Below are positions 11,493-23,700 of a stretch of DNA of 64,000 nt, piece by piece. A model generated the notes under the pieces. That model ran no database searches and was not told where the DNA came from. It saw nothing but the letters and a program-made list of their open reading frames with translations. The position numbers were made by a program, and so were the translations under genes. The stretch covers positions 126,001 to 190,000 of the forward strand of contig JAJEKV010000112.1 of assembly GCA_021234155.1 (NCBI GenBank), in the 5' to 3' direction. Position 1 is the stretch's first letter. Each line of letters opens with the position of its first letter. This stretch comes from Isoetes taiwanensis (Eukaryota; Streptophyta; Lycopodiopsida; Isoetales; Isoetaceae).

Positions 11493-13500
11493 TTATCTCA
11501 ACATATATAAGGCAGTTACATTTTCTGTTTGATGCTAATATTTTTTCCCCAGGAAAAAACCTGAGAGAGACACGTGTCTTTAAAACACGAGAGAGACCGT
11601 GTCTTTAAAAGGAATAAATGAAAACAAAAAAATTTGGCGTCCTTTCTTGCTCTGCAAGCAATCCGTGGCAATCCCTTTCTTGCTCTTGCTCTTTGGCTAT
11701 TGGCAAATCCGTCTTCCAGCGCCTCCTAGCTCTCAGCCGCTTCGATGGCCCATTCTCAAGCATTTACGAGGTAATTCTTATCGCCTCGCAAGCTATTACG
11801 GCTCCTTGGCTTGTGAAGGTCGGCTATGGCGGATGGAGTTGAAGCTCACGAGCACTCGAAAGCTCCATTTAAATACGTTTTTTGCTTCCGTCACCGCACC
11901 AAAATCCAAGGCTTTTCGGATGTTTTGGGGTTTCTTCATCTTCCGGCTTTGAACCGGGTTGATCCGTGATGAGTACCCTCTGTTTCTTGGATTCGGCTTG
12001 GCTTTGGAATCGAGGGAGATTATTTCCTTTCTGCTCTTATTATGTCGGAATATTCTAACACCAAAACCGGGGGCTCTTTTGTCCATTTCTTTGTGTTTTG
12101 CCATGCAAGGAATTGGAATTCTAGTCGCCGGCAACCATCTCGATTATTGTTTCTCGGCTTTTAAGAACGAATTTCCAAGACCAACTTTTGCCGAAAATCC
12201 GATTAAATCCCCTTTGCTCCCCTGGTGACTTTCGTGGAGAATTATTTTCATGGTTAGGCGAATGAGGATGCACGAAACGACCCGGATACACTTCGCCTCG
12301 GTTGAAGGCAACATCTGAAGGCCATCGCAGACATGGCGTGGTCATGACCGTAGATCTGCTGCCGAAAACCCACGACAAAAAGGAGGGGAAAAGAACAATA
12401 TGGGTTATTTAGCCGGGAATTTGCAAGGAAACATGGAATTCAGCTCATGGGCATGATAATGCGGGATCCAAGGCAGCTCATGGGCTCCAAGGTACATGAT
12501 AATCACGGGATTTGATTAAGGTTCCGACCATCGTCACAAATCTTACAAATCCGCGGGTGGATCATTTGTAAGAATGGCATATCCGACCTTCGCCATTGGC
12601 ACAATCACGGGCACAGTCCTCACGGATCTCCTTACATTATTCCCTTCTTCTACCCATCGGTTTTCTTTCACCGCATGAGGCCAAAGACCGACATAGCTTC
12701 CCACAGATTGATTTGTCTCCGGTATTTTGATGCAAAGATTTTATTTTTCTAATATTTGATCTTTCTTTTGCCTTTGTAAGTTTGTGCGCAAAAACTTGAC
12801 TTTTTGGAGACACAACGATGGTTCGCCAATATCTAAAGCTAGTTTGGATGCTCTGCCAGATTTGGGAGTGGCAATCTTTAACTTTGCATCTCTATTGCGA
12901 CATTCCTTATTGTATTATCGAGTACCAAGAGAGCTCCACAAGATGTTTCACCACGCCACTTTTCCGGCCTTTTGATTTGGAGAGGATCAATTCCTTGATT
13001 CCATTTGCCCTCAAAATCATCCAAATGTCTCTTTTACTCCCAAATCCGTCCCGTGTCTTTTTCATTTCTCGGCTTTGTGTTTCGTTTCTTCCTTGATCTT
13101 TCTTTTGCCATAACCCATTTTAGCCATCGATCCAATTTTTTTTGTTTGTGTCTCATTTTGCACATCTCGCCTTTGATTCAACCGATTTGGAAGATTTGCA
13201 TGGCATCTAGGAAGCCCCATCTCTTGTTTGTTTTTTGTTTTAATGTTCTATGAGGGCGGTTTGGGAGGGTTCTTCGATTTCAAACAAGGTTGAAGAGAGT
13301 CAAACGTAAAAAATCACGGAATACCTTGCACTAGACATATAGTTTGTGGATATCGGTTATAGGGATCTGTAAATCCTTTGGCCGAAGCAAAATTGCCAAG
13401 CAAGGGAAAAAGCTCTATTCTCTTCTCCCGGATTTCACAATTGCATTCCAGGACTCTGTTGGTATAATATATGATGGTGAGTTGTGGGTTGTAAACCAAA
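11493..13500 (+). repeat. 2.0-kb tandem duplication, unit 1
   Basis: This unit begins TTATCTCAACATATATAAGG and ends just before the same string at 13501, where unit 2 begins. Unit 2 is 13501-13518 plus 18702-20699, split by the copia element. The units are alike throughout (2,008 versus about 2,016 bp) and share the six-base junction TTATCT. Open frames in either copy are not conserved between them, so I see no protein. The two copies differ mostly at CTG/CAG positions. It is not an LTR pair of the copia element, which has its own 229-bp LTRs. Confidence 0.8.
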
Positions 13501-13518
13501 TTATCTCAACATATATAA

Positions 13519-13747
13519 TATTGAAACTAAGCGAAAAGCATACAAAAGACAAGAACAAAGGAAGTAATCCCAAAGACTCAAGTAATGTATTGAATATGAA
13601 CACATATATATAAGTACATAAAAGGCACGCCTTTAGGCATGTCTAAATATGGAAAAGGCATGTCTATACTTGCAAGGGCTAAGTATATATTATGGGCTAA
13701 GTATAGATTATGGAAAAGGCATGAGAGCCCAACGTGGCATCTCAACA
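13519..13747 (-). repeat. Copia 3' LTR
   Basis: 229 bp, beginning (minus strand) TGTTGAGATGCC and ending TTTCAATA. It is bounded by the polypurine tract on the inner side and by TATAA on the outer side. Confidence 0.95.
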
Positions 13748-13757
13748 CCCCCCCTGC
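13748..13757 (-). other. Polypurine tract
   Basis: On the minus strand GCAGGGGGGG lies directly before the 3' LTR, the usual site of plus-strand priming. Confidence 0.85.
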
Positions 13758-13987
13758 AACGTTGGCCTCTCAATAAAAGAGAACCAAAAATACAATATAT
13801 AAAATGTCATATACAATTATTTCGGAAGGTGACCAAGGATGCACACACCAAACATCCCCCCTTGCAACCTTGGTCATGTGCCCGGGTTAAAAAACCTTTT
13901 GTGGGAATCAAAAGGAAAAACCGTGGCACCCTTCAAAACAAAACTAAGTAGAAGAATTAAGAAGCCATGGCCCGACTAGTAAAATCT

Positions 13988-14570
13988 TCATGCTTTAGTA
14001 GATAATGCTTTAGTAAATATATCTGCTATCATATTATCTGTAGGACAATACTGTAACACAATTGTCTTCTTCTTGACTTCCAATTTAATGTAGTGATAAT
14101 GAATCGCAATATGCTTAGATTTTGAATGGAAAACCTCATCCTTAGTCAACGAAATAGCACTTTGATTATCACAATATAAAACTGTTGGGCTAATCAAAAC
14201 CTCAAAAAAAGATTGAAGTAGACGCCAGTAACCATATCAACTCTCTACTTGCCATACTAGTTTGCAACATATTACCTTCAGTAGTAGACACCGCAACACA
14301 ATGTTGTTTCTTACTGTACCAAGATATCAAAGAATGATCTATAAAGAAACATGCACCACTTGTGGAACGAAAAGTATCAGGGCAACCTCCCCAATCCGCA
14401 TCAGTATAACCAACCAACTGTGAACCATCAGAACCTATATCTTGACGAGCATATGTCAAAGCATAATTTATAGTGCCTTTAAGATAGCGAAGAACTCGTT
14501 TAGCTGCATTCCAATGCTTTGGACACTGGATTAGACATAAATTGTCCCAATGTGTTAACAACATAACTTA
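13988..14570 (-). pseudogene. pol: Copia RNase H
   Basis: Starts RVLRYLKGTINYALTY and GYTDADWGGCPDTFRSTSGA (first catalytic Asp region), then LYCDNQSAISLTKDEVFHSK, KHIAIHYHYIKLEV and NMIADIFTKAL. One frame break lies near 14200. The C-terminus is the usual copia end. Confidence 0.9.
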
Positions 14571-14639
14571 TATCCGGGTCTCGTAGCATGTGCTAAGTAC
14601 ATTAAAGCACCAACAAAACTTGCATATGGATAGTTAGCC

Positions 14640-15940
14640 ATATCAAGGACTTCGACTACGTTTGAGGACACATCTGCTTAGTCAACTTAACATTAGGCCC
14701 CAATGGTGTTAACTGAGGCTTAGCATTAGTCATATCATATTTATCAAATAACTCAGAAATATATTTTGGTTGACTCAATCTTATGCAACCTTCTTGACGT
14801 TCTATTTGAAGTCCAAGACAAGATTTGATAGAACCAAGATCAACCATATCAAACGCAGCTCAAGGTGGCCTTGCACTTATTAAGAAACAGAAGATCATTC
14901 GATGCTAAAATAGTGTCATCAACATAAAGCGCCAATGAAAGTGAAGGCGGCACCAACTTTTTTAATAATAAAGATTTGCATCGGCGATGAGTGGGTAAGT
15001 AACCATCGAAATAAGAAATGCATGCATCTTCTTATACCAAGCACGTGACGCTTGTTTTAAACCATACAAAGCTTTCCTTAATTTGCAAACCAAATTCTCT
15101 TGACCTGAAACCTTATAACCATCAGGTTGTGCCATATAAATATCTTCAGAAGATCTCCATTTAGAAATCTTTGTTTTAACATCCATTTGATGAATATAGA
15201 GATTATGATTAGCGCAAATGCTAACAAAGCACGACCGTGGCAAGGCCGACTTCTGGTGAGAATGTTTCATGATAATCAACACCGGCAATTTGTGAAAACC
15301 CTTTTGCAACCAACCTTGCTTTAAATCATCAAAAGTACCATCGCTTTAGTTTTAACTTCGAAAAACCCACTTACATTTTATAGCTTTCGTCCGTAAGGAA
15401 GAGGTACTAAATCCCAAGTGCCTTTACTTATCAAAGAATGATATTCAAAGATCCATTGCTTGTTGCCAATGTTCACGTTCATCGAATTTAGAGCATCATG
15501 AATAGCTTGGGGCTCGAAGAAGAGACACAAAAGTATAATAATCACGCAAAGTAATTGGAGGACGCCGTCTAGTAATACGAGTGTCATGAAATTCTTGTTG
15601 AGACATAACTCTAGAGGATTGTGCAGAATTATCTTCAGGTGATATAGTGTAATGATCATCTAGTGAAATAATATTCTCATGTAACTGATCAGATAAATCT
15701 TCATATTCTCCTCCAAACACTATCGTAAATCCGAGATATCGAGGGTAAAGTAGAAGGTTGATGTGTGGTACTTTCTCAACATCACTCTCATTGAAAATAT
15801 TTTCATCAGAATACTCACGAAAATTTGATAGGACATCATGATCATGATCATTAGATTGCGAAGGAGATTGGATCATAACATTTTCATTCACAACAGTATC
15901 TCTATAGCGGCATAACACAACCTTTCCAGAAACCAAGTCA
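14640..15940 (-). pseudogene. pol: Copia linker and reverse transcriptase
   Basis: The RT begins around 15480 with INVNIGNKQWIFEYHSL-like coding, then IHQMDVKTKISKW near 15190, KLRKALYGLKQASRAWYKKM near 15060 and the YVDD catalytic motif at 14926-14915. It continues LGLQIERQEGCIRLSQPKYI to about 14650. Frameshifts interrupt at several points, and an Asn/Asp-rich linker (15936-15496) precedes the RT. Confidence 0.85.
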
Positions 15941-16169
15941 AATAGTCGATAAAAGCGGGTGCATTATCAAAGATAACCTAAAAAGACAACCTTTTGAGCA
16001 AGCGGTCAGTAACTTAGTCCGTTTCTCCTTAGGAATATAAGCATAAGCCTGAGATCCAAATACTTTAAAATGTTCAACTGTAGGCTTTTTTCCCATGCCA
16101 TACCTCAAACGGTGTTAAACCATCAACGAGAAGAAGAAGATATACAATTTGAACATAAAGCTGCTTATG

Positions 16170-16756
16170 CTGCTTCAGCCCAAAACTTTACATCCAAACA
16201 GAATGAAGTAACATACTTGAATAGCATTTAAAACAGTTCGGTTTTTTTCAAGCAACCCCATTATGTTGTGGTGTATGAGGAACCGTATACTCTCATAAAA
16301 TACCGGCATGAGCACAAAAAGAATCAAACTCATTATTTTTGAATTCACCACCATTGTCACTCACGGATACTTTTCAAAGTCTTTTCCTTTTGTAATTCCA
16401 CCATGGCTTTCCATTTGCAAAATGTAGCAAAAACTTCAAGTTTCTTCTTAAGTGCATAGATGAAACAATAACGTGAATAATCATCAATTATCGGTAGAAA
16501 ATAAAAGCGGCACCACCAAGTGACCGTGGTAAAGGCCCACAAAGATCCATATGAACCAACTCTAAGATAGATGATGATGCGAGGAGCAACATGATTAAAG
16601 GGCCTACAAGGTTTACCAAGTACACATGCTTCACAAGGCTAATACCGCTCTTGAATCCATCGAAAAACCATGCACAACAACCGTATTTTTCATATGCAAT
16701 ATCTAGGAAAAAGGCGATGACAAAACGTCCATGCCACAAATCTCCATCAGAATTTC
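16170..16756 (-). pseudogene. pol: Copia integrase
   Basis: Pieces in changing frames read LWHGRF (zinc-binding region), then LVHMDLCGPLPRSLGG and YFLPIIDDYSRYCFIY, which hold the first catalytic Asp and the DDYSRY signature. Later VCYFILFG and related pieces follow at about 16200. Several frame breaks separate them. Confidence 0.8.
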
Positions 16757-17109
16757 TTACGGTAAGTGCATAAATCGGATCATCGTGATCTTATACTCAT
16801 ATAGATTATGATGACGATACCCGCCATTACCAAGAATCAAGCCATCTTTTAAAAGATAACAAAAGAGTTCATCAAAGTAGATATGAATCCCAACATCGGT
16901 TAAAGCCCGAAAGTAAATGGCGATGTAAAGGCGGGCACATGTAATACACCACGGAGAAAATGAATCCACGAGCGAAGCTTGTAATGGCAAATCACCAATT
17001 CCAAGAATTTGTTGGCGACTATCATCTCCCATATAAACATACTTCAAAACACGCAAAGGATGATAATTTCTAAGCAAGGATTTCTCAAATACCATATGTT
17101 GAGTAGCAC
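16757..17109 (-). pseudogene. pol: Copia protease (C-terminal part) and protease-integrase linker
   Basis: After the intron-like break the frame reads GATQHM, FEKSLLRNYHPL and VYMGDDSRQQILGIGDLPLQ, matching plant copia proteases. A compensating frame wobble near 16940 follows, then YFDELFCYLLKDGLILG. The catalytic Asp is only present if the interruption is removed. Confidence 0.8.
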
Positions 17110-17332
17110 CTATGCCAACAAAAATACACAAAATAAATATAAAATCCAAACTCAAATACCAGATATAAAACACACACTTGTTTCTTCTTTTATTCCAACA
17201 AAAAACTCGAAATAAACATACAAATATCACCACAACATTTTTTTTTTTTTTTTTTTTTTTAATCCCACACCACCACATCACACCAACACTACTCAATAGT
17301 TCTCACTTATTTAGAAGGAACATGATGCACAC
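17110..17332 (-). other. 223-bp GT-AG intron-like insertion in the protease active site
   Basis: Reading in from gag, the frame gives MMIDSG, then leaves the copia alignment, and resumes at GATQHM at about 17109. The interruption starts GTGTGC after TTCAG and ends TTGGCATAG. Removing it as a GT-AG intron joins the halves to the canonical copia protease motif IDSGATQHM in frame. Both edges carry AGGTG, so it also reads as an insertion with a 5-bp duplication at a proto-splice site. It contains a run of about 24 A (minus strand) near 17240-17263. Confidence 0.75.
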
Positions 17333-17489
17333 CTGAATCTATCATCATGTTATCAGTACTCCCTAGAACACTTGTATTAGGTGGAACAGAAGGTCCACTA
17401 GGCTTGTCCACATCATAACGCTCAACATCACGTGACATGCTAACATAATTAGCTTCAGCAGCCCGCTTCTCATCATCTTGTCTATCATA

Positions 17490-17531
17490 ACATCTTGCAA
17501 TTCCATGACCAAGCCGACCACAATAATCACA
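17490..17531 (-). other. Gag zinc knuckle (CCHC)
   Basis: CDYCGRLGHGIARC fits CX2CX4HX4C exactly. It is the RNA-binding nucleocapsid finger that precedes the protease. Confidence 0.95.
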
Positions 17532-17619
17532 TGCATAAGGTTGATAACCACGTGGCCCTCGACCCGTCCATAGCCTACACGACCACCACCACGACCACCA
17601 CTACCACCGACCACGATCA

Positions 17620-18465
17620 TCATAACCACCACCACCACCACCACCACGACCATACTTTAATCATATTCCAATTGTCATAACCACGACCATACCCACGACC
17701 ACCACCTCCATAATAACCACGAGAAAACCGAAACCTTTTCTTTTGTTGTTCAAGAAATCGGAAGAACTTTGTCTCTTTCGTGTATCCGCCACCATAGCAA
17801 CATCTTTTACAATAGGAGGGCAACAATCGCATTACATGATCCTCTAAGGATTCACAAGCATCTTCAAAAGAAATATTTTTCTTATTCATTAAGATGGAAA
17901 TAATCACCCCAAACTCGGAAGGCGGAAAAGTTTCTAATAAGCGCATAACTAACTCATCTTTTGATATAGGTGCACCAGTACGCGGCTAATTGTTCGACAA
18001 TCTCTTTGAAAGCGGTCAATATGTTCTCGTGACAATGTCGCCCGAATCAAACTGAAGATTTGCTAAACTCCTCTTTAAGAAAAGTACTTCTTGCTTCGTT
18101 CTTTTATTATAGACTTGTTCCAAATAATTCCAGACTTCGCTAGACGTAACAAATTGATCAACATCCGCATGGATCGAATCTTTCAATCCATAAACTAATA
18201 AACGCCGTGCTGCACGATCTTTAATTTTTCACTGTTCTTCTTCTTTTACCCACGCATCAAAATCTTTTCCAGAAGTAACCAATTGATCACCCTGCACTGG
18301 TTGCTTCGGGCGCTCCTTTTTACCGATAACAAAATCAAGCAAATCATCGCTTTCTAATACACACTTTATTTTTCTTTTCCAACCTGGATATCCAGTACCA
18401 TTAAAAACATAAATCATCTTTGCTGACGAATCGCCTTTCACAGTTATTACCTGCTGCTCTGATAC
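17620..18465 (-). pseudogene. gag: Copia gag, N-terminal and central part
   Basis: The frame starts MVSEQQVITVKGDSS just inside the PBS and reads to FDAWVKEEEQ, where a TGA (about 18229) replaces what is normally Trp. The frame continues KIKDRAARRLLVYGLKDSI and DQFVTSSEVWNYLEQVYN to about 18020, then shifts frame. The downstream part (17946-17650) reads MRLLETFPPSEFGVIISILM and enters a Gly/Arg/Tyr-rich stretch encoded by GGT repeats. This is a normal copia capsid layout. Confidence 0.85.
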
Positions 18466-18467
18466 CA
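18456..18467 (-). other. Primer-binding site for initiator tRNA-Met
   Basis: TGGTATCAGAGC on the minus strand, immediately after the 5' LTR. This is the standard plant copia priming site. Confidence 0.95.
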
Positions 18468-18696
18468 TATTGAAACTAAGCGAAAAGCATACAAAAGACA
18501 AGAACAAAGGAAGTAATCCCAAAGACTCAAGTAATGTATTGAATATGAACACATATATATAAGTACATAAAAGGCACGCCTTTAGGCATGTCTAAATATG
18601 GAAAAGGCATGTCTATACTTGCAAGGGCTAAGTATAGATTATGGGCTAAGTATAGATTATGGAAAAGGCATGAGAGCCCAACGTGGCATCTCAACA
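18468..18696 (-). repeat. Copia 5' LTR
   Basis: 229 bp, identical to the 3' LTR except one base. It directly abuts the primer-binding site on the inner side. Confidence 0.95.
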
Positions 18697-18701
18697 TATA
18701 A

Positions 18702-20699
18702 GGCAGTTACATTTTCTGTTTGATGCTAATATTTTTTCCCCAGGAAAAAACCTGAGAGAGACACGTGTCTTTAAAAACCTGAGAGAGACACGTGTCTTTA
18801 AAAAGGAATAAATGAAAACAAAAAAAAAATTTGACGCCCTTTCTTGCTGCGCAAGCAATCCGCGGGCAATCCTTTCTTGCTCTTGCTTTGCTCGCTTCGC
18901 TATGGCAAAATCCGTCTTCCCGGCCTCCTAGCTCTCGGGCCCTCGCTTCGATGGCCCATTCTCAACCATTACGGAGTAATTCTTATCGCCTCGCGAATTG
19001 CGGCTCCTTGGCTTGTGAAGGTCGGCTATGGCGGATGGAGGAAAAAGCTCACGAAAGCACTCGAAAAGCTCCATTTAAATGCATTTTTGCTTCCCGCCCG
19101 CACCAAAATCCAAGGCTTTTCGGATGTTTTGGGGTTTCTTCATCTTCCGACTTTGAACCAGGTTGATCCGTGATGAGTACCCTCTGTTTCTTGATTCTGG
19201 CTTGGCTTTGGAATCGGGGGAGATTATTTCCTTCTGCTCTTATTATGTCGGAATATTCTAACACCAAAACCGGGGGCTCTTTTGTCGCCATTGCTTTGTG
19301 TTTGCCATGCAAGGAATTGGAATTCTAGTAGCCGCAACCATCTCGATTATTGTTTCTACGGCTTTTAAGAACGAATTTCCAAGACCAACTTTTGCCGAAA
19401 ATCCAGTTCGTCCCCTTTGCTCCACAGGTGACTTTCGTGTGGAGAATTATTTTCATGGTTGGGGCGAATGAGGATGCACGAAACAGCCGGATACACTGCC
19501 TGGTTGAAGGCAACATCTGAAGGCCACTTGCAGACATGGCCGTGGTCATGACCGTAGATCTGCAGCCGAAACCCCCGACAAAGAGGCTGGAAAAGAACAA
19601 TATGGGTTATTTTTAGGGAATTTGCAAGGAAACATGGAATTCAGCTCATGGGCATGATAATCTGGGATCCAAGGCAGCTCATGGGCTCCAAGGTACATGA
19701 TAATCTGGGATTTGATTAAGGTTCCAGCCATCGTCACAAATCTTACAAATCTGCGGGTGGATCATTTGTAAGAATGGCATATCCGACCTTCGCCATTGGC
19801 ACAAACCGGGCCAGTCCTCACGGATCTCCTTCGCATTTATTCCCTTCTTCTACCCATCGGTTTTCTTTTCACTTTGAGGCCAAGGTGACATAGCTTCCCA
19901 CAGATTCGATTTGTCTCGGGTATTTTGATGCAAAGATTTTATTTTTTCTAATATTTGATCTTTCTCAAGATCTTTGTAAGTTTGTGCAAAAACTTGACTT
20001 TTGGAGACACAACGATGGTTCATAATATCTAAAGCTAGTTTGGATGCTCTGCAGATTTGGGAGTGGCAATCTTTAACTTTGCATCTCTATTGCGACATTC
20101 CTTATTGTATTCTTGAGTACCAAGAGAGCTCCACAAGATGTTTCACCATGCCACTTTTCAGCCTTTTGATTTGGAGAGGATCAATTCCTTGATTCCATTT
20201 GCCCTCAAAATCATCCAAATGTCTCTTTTTACTCCCAAATCCGTCCCCGTGTCTTTTTCCGCATTTCTCCGGCTTTGTGTTTCGTTTCTTCCTTGATCTT
20301 TCTTTTGCCATAACCCATTTAAGCCATCTCGATCCATTTTTTTTGTTTGTGTCTCATTTTTGCACATCTGCCGCCTTGATTCAACCGTTGGAAGATTTGC
20401 ATGGCATCTAGGAAGCCCCATCTCTTGTTTGTTTTTGTTTTAATGTTCTATGAGGGCGGTTTGGGAGGGTTCTTGATTTCAAACAGGTTGATGAGAGTCA
20501 AACTGTGTAAAAAATCTGGAATACCTTGCACTAGACATATAGTTTGTGGATATCGGTTATAGGGATCTGTAAATCCTTTGGTAGAAACAAAATTGCCAAG
20601 CAAGGGAAAAAGCTCTATTCTCTTCTCCTCGATTTCACAATTGCATTCGGGACTCTGTTGGTATAATATATGATGGTGAGTTGTGGGTTGTAAACCAAA
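18702..20699 (+). repeat. 2.0-kb tandem duplication, unit 2 (main part)
   Basis: Continuation of the unit whose first 18 bases are at 13501-13518. After 20699 the sequence reads TTATCTTTATT, sharing only TTATCT with the internal junction, so the duplication ends there. The target of the copia insertion is the first part of this unit. Confidence 0.8.
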
Positions 20700-20705
20700 T
20701 TATCT

Positions 20706-23700
20706 TTATTTTTTGCAATAGATATTTGGGGGAAGTGGAGGTCGTGAGTTTGGGGCAAGAACTTTTGGGGCAAGGACTTTTCGGGTTATTGGATCATCGG
20801 CTCATCATCAATTTTTTATATTAAGTATGGTAGACTAACTCTGTGTGGCATGACTTCCTTTATTCAATTCTTATTCTAAAGTATACTTTTCTTATTTAAG
20901 CTAGAAGCAAAATCTCAAAGAAACTGCAAAGACAAATTATTTGTAGTCCTAGGTGTCACATTTGTGGCCTTTATATCTATTTGTAACACTATTTATGCAT
21001 GACATCCTTTGTTTGATTGCAAATCATCATTTGTTTGAAGCCATCACATGCGTGGCAATTAAATAAGTAGGTTAATATGTCTTAGTAGGATCGATATGAT
21101 GTTGTACCAGACTTATGCGACTTGATAAAAATTGGCATTTAGGAGTTAATGCATCCATCATTTACTTATAATTGTTTCTCCCCTAGGCCTTTGTATTTTG
21201 TGTTTTACTTTTTTTTGTATCGGCACATATGGTGGAGCTCGACTTTTTGAAGTGCGGTCTGTTTCATCCTGGTCGAAGGCTGCTCTGGTGACTTCAAATT
21301 TTTGGGGGATTCGGGTCCTTTGTGGGCTAACCTCACTCATTTTGCAGGGGCACCTCCGGGCTTTGCATCCATCTGAAATGTTATAGAACAGGCTTAATTT
21401 GGAATAATTTATAAGCTGGATGGGGATCCAGCTAGTGCAATACATTCGTTTTTGTGCTAGAGAATTTTGTTTGGAGTTGAATTAGATATTTAGCAGCCGA
21501 GCAGGGTACACAAAATTTAGCTTCTGATTTTGCATTGCAAGATTTAGATTTCATCGAGAATGGACCATCTATGAGAAACACATGACTAATCCTCTGCTTT
21601 TCTTTTGCAGCATTTAGATTAATGGAACATGGCAAAGAACATTTTTTCGACATGTAGATTCAATGTTTGTCCGCACATGAACTCAAGAGCAACAACTGTA
21701 TAGACAATCGAACTCAATAGGTACCTTTTGACTCATCCATCGAAAGCAAGATATTTCTCGCCTCCGGTCTTTCTATCAACGGTTTGGAGTGTGGTCTACT
21801 ATTTAGATTCTTTTTCAATAATGACGAGCAATGTACGCCTTTTTCTTTCTTCTAGATCTGGAGTTCTTTATCAAGTTTTGTGTATCAGGAAGTTGTCATT
21901 TGAAAAAATTCTTATTAGGTATCCATTTCCACCTTCGATACGTTAGCAGACAATGAGAGCAGACAATGAGAGCAGAAAGGGGTGTATCATTAGCTTTTGG
22001 TGGCCATGTCTTGAGTAAATGTGTTCTTGCTTCATATGGAGAACCCCGTTTTGTTGAAGGACTAGAGTGTAGCTTTAACGTGTTCCCGAATTTTTATGGG
22101 GTTTTCTCCATTTACACGACTTTTCGGCAAATATCGGTGATCATCTAGCACCTTCAATGTGAATTTGGTATTTTCTATCTTCGGTGTTTCTTGCCCAAGT
22201 TGGTTTTCTAATAAATCATATCTTGCGGCGAGAGATACCATGGTGGAGAGGATGCACTTGCAAGATGGCCTAATAGAAGGGGTTCAGAATGTACACAAGA
22301 CGTATTTGAATTATACTTAAAACACTTAAGTAAGCTTTTCTGTTGTATGGATATCCAGCAGCATTAGTTTGTTGTGTTGCTTGTTAGAATCAAACTGCAT
22401 ATGTTAGTAAATCACAACTTTTATAAATGCTATTGAAAACTTTTATAGATGCCATGGAAAATTTTAATATGTTGGGTTGGAGACAACTTATGTTTGAAAG
22501 CCAAGGCTCTAGTTGCTAGTTTAGCAAGACGCACAATGTTTATGATGGTCCTAGATAAGCATGGTTGATATAGAGAAATAAAGCACGTTGCCAAGATCTC
22601 TGTGGTGAATCTTAGCTTTGACAGCGCTAGGCAAACCTAGCAAGTAAAATCAAACTATGGTTTTGAAACAAAGAGTAAATTAACATGTACTAGAGACATA
22701 TCCTAGGAGATCCAATGGACACATTAGCCCTTTATCATTTAAGAGCATCCTCTTAGCTTTGACAGTGCTAGGCAAATCTAGCAACTAAAAGCAAACTATG
22801 GTTTTGTAGTGACTGCACCTCAACGTTGCATACCAATGGTGGGTCTAAAAATGATCTGATGTCTGGTTACCCCTCTTAGTCATTTTGGCCTTCTCTGTAA
22901 ATAGCATGGCATTCTTGGTCTTTAATAAGGAGTATAAAAACCCTTTGGGAGCCTATTGGCAAAGTTGTTACGATTCGTCATTCGTCATCTGCATGCTAGA
23001 TTATTCGAATCCCATCAATAGTTGCTACCTTTGGCTAACGTAACGCTTCAGCCTACTATTGCCCTACTATCTATCTATCTATTTGACCCCAACACAAATA
23101 CAAAATCTGTAAGGGCTTGACAACCCAATGCGCACTGTCCAGCTTCAATAAGAAAACATGCTTCAATAAGAAAACATGCTTCAGGATTTTAAGTTTATAG
23201 AGGTCATTAACCCCTCAGTCATGACAATTATCATTTGATTCATGTGCATTTGTATCAAACTTCATTTAGTCAGTCTCGTGGAGGAAATGCTTGCAACACT
23301 CACTTTTTGAAATAGAGGAGAGCCGGGAAAGAGAAATGTTCGCGGCGGCCTTGGCCGCCGCGATAAATTTCTTGTATGATTAAATATGTTAAGGCATTAA
23401 TTAAGATATGTTTAAACCATTAAAAAGGCAATGTGTTATGTCATTGGAATTAATGTTGAAGAACCATTGAGCTTAAATAAATGAGCACTCCAATATTGGG
23501 GCAAGAACACCGCCAATTGGCTTCTACCAATTTGTTTTCTGAGTCTACCATAAAAGAGACATCAGAATTGGCTTTGCTTAGAGATATATGAATGGGTCCG
23601 TTCGGATTTGGATATGTTCCAACAAATCCCTAAAAGCAACAGGGTATTTCGCTGGCAAAATTGTTGCAATTGACGTCAAAGATTTAAACCTCTCTTCAGC

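Larger units (their letters stand above)
13519..18696 (-). mobile_element. Ty1/copia LTR retrotransposon, 5,178 bp
   Basis: The element lies on the minus strand, with gag at the right and RNase H at the left. Both LTRs are 229 bp and differ at one base (near 13695). The 5-bp target duplication TATAA is at 13514-13518 and 18697-18701. Removing the element rebuilds CTCAACATATATAAGGCAG, which is exactly the sequence at the start of unit 1 (about 11498), so the empty site exists in this window. Gene order gag, protease, integrase, reverse transcriptase, RNase H is the copia order. Near-identical LTRs suggest a recent insertion, yet the inner frames are broken in many places. The LTR contains no CTG or CAG, so it would escape the suspected base-calling damage. 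Confidence 0.95.

Noticed and set aside
17563-17655. Trp/His-rich peptides from CCA/TGG repeats
   Set aside because: Off-frame readings of the gag glycine-rich (GGT) region.
13519-18696. Dating the copia insertion from LTR divergence
   Set aside because: One difference in 229 bp is too few, and sequence errors are suspected in this window.
11493-20699. The 2-kb direct repeats as LTRs of an outer retrotransposon
   Set aside because: Once the copia element is removed the two units abut directly with no interior, so a tandem duplication is the simpler reading.
22960-23040. tRNA-like string with ATTCGAATCCC
   Set aside because: It resembles a T-loop, but I could not draw a matching acceptor stem or anticodon arm.
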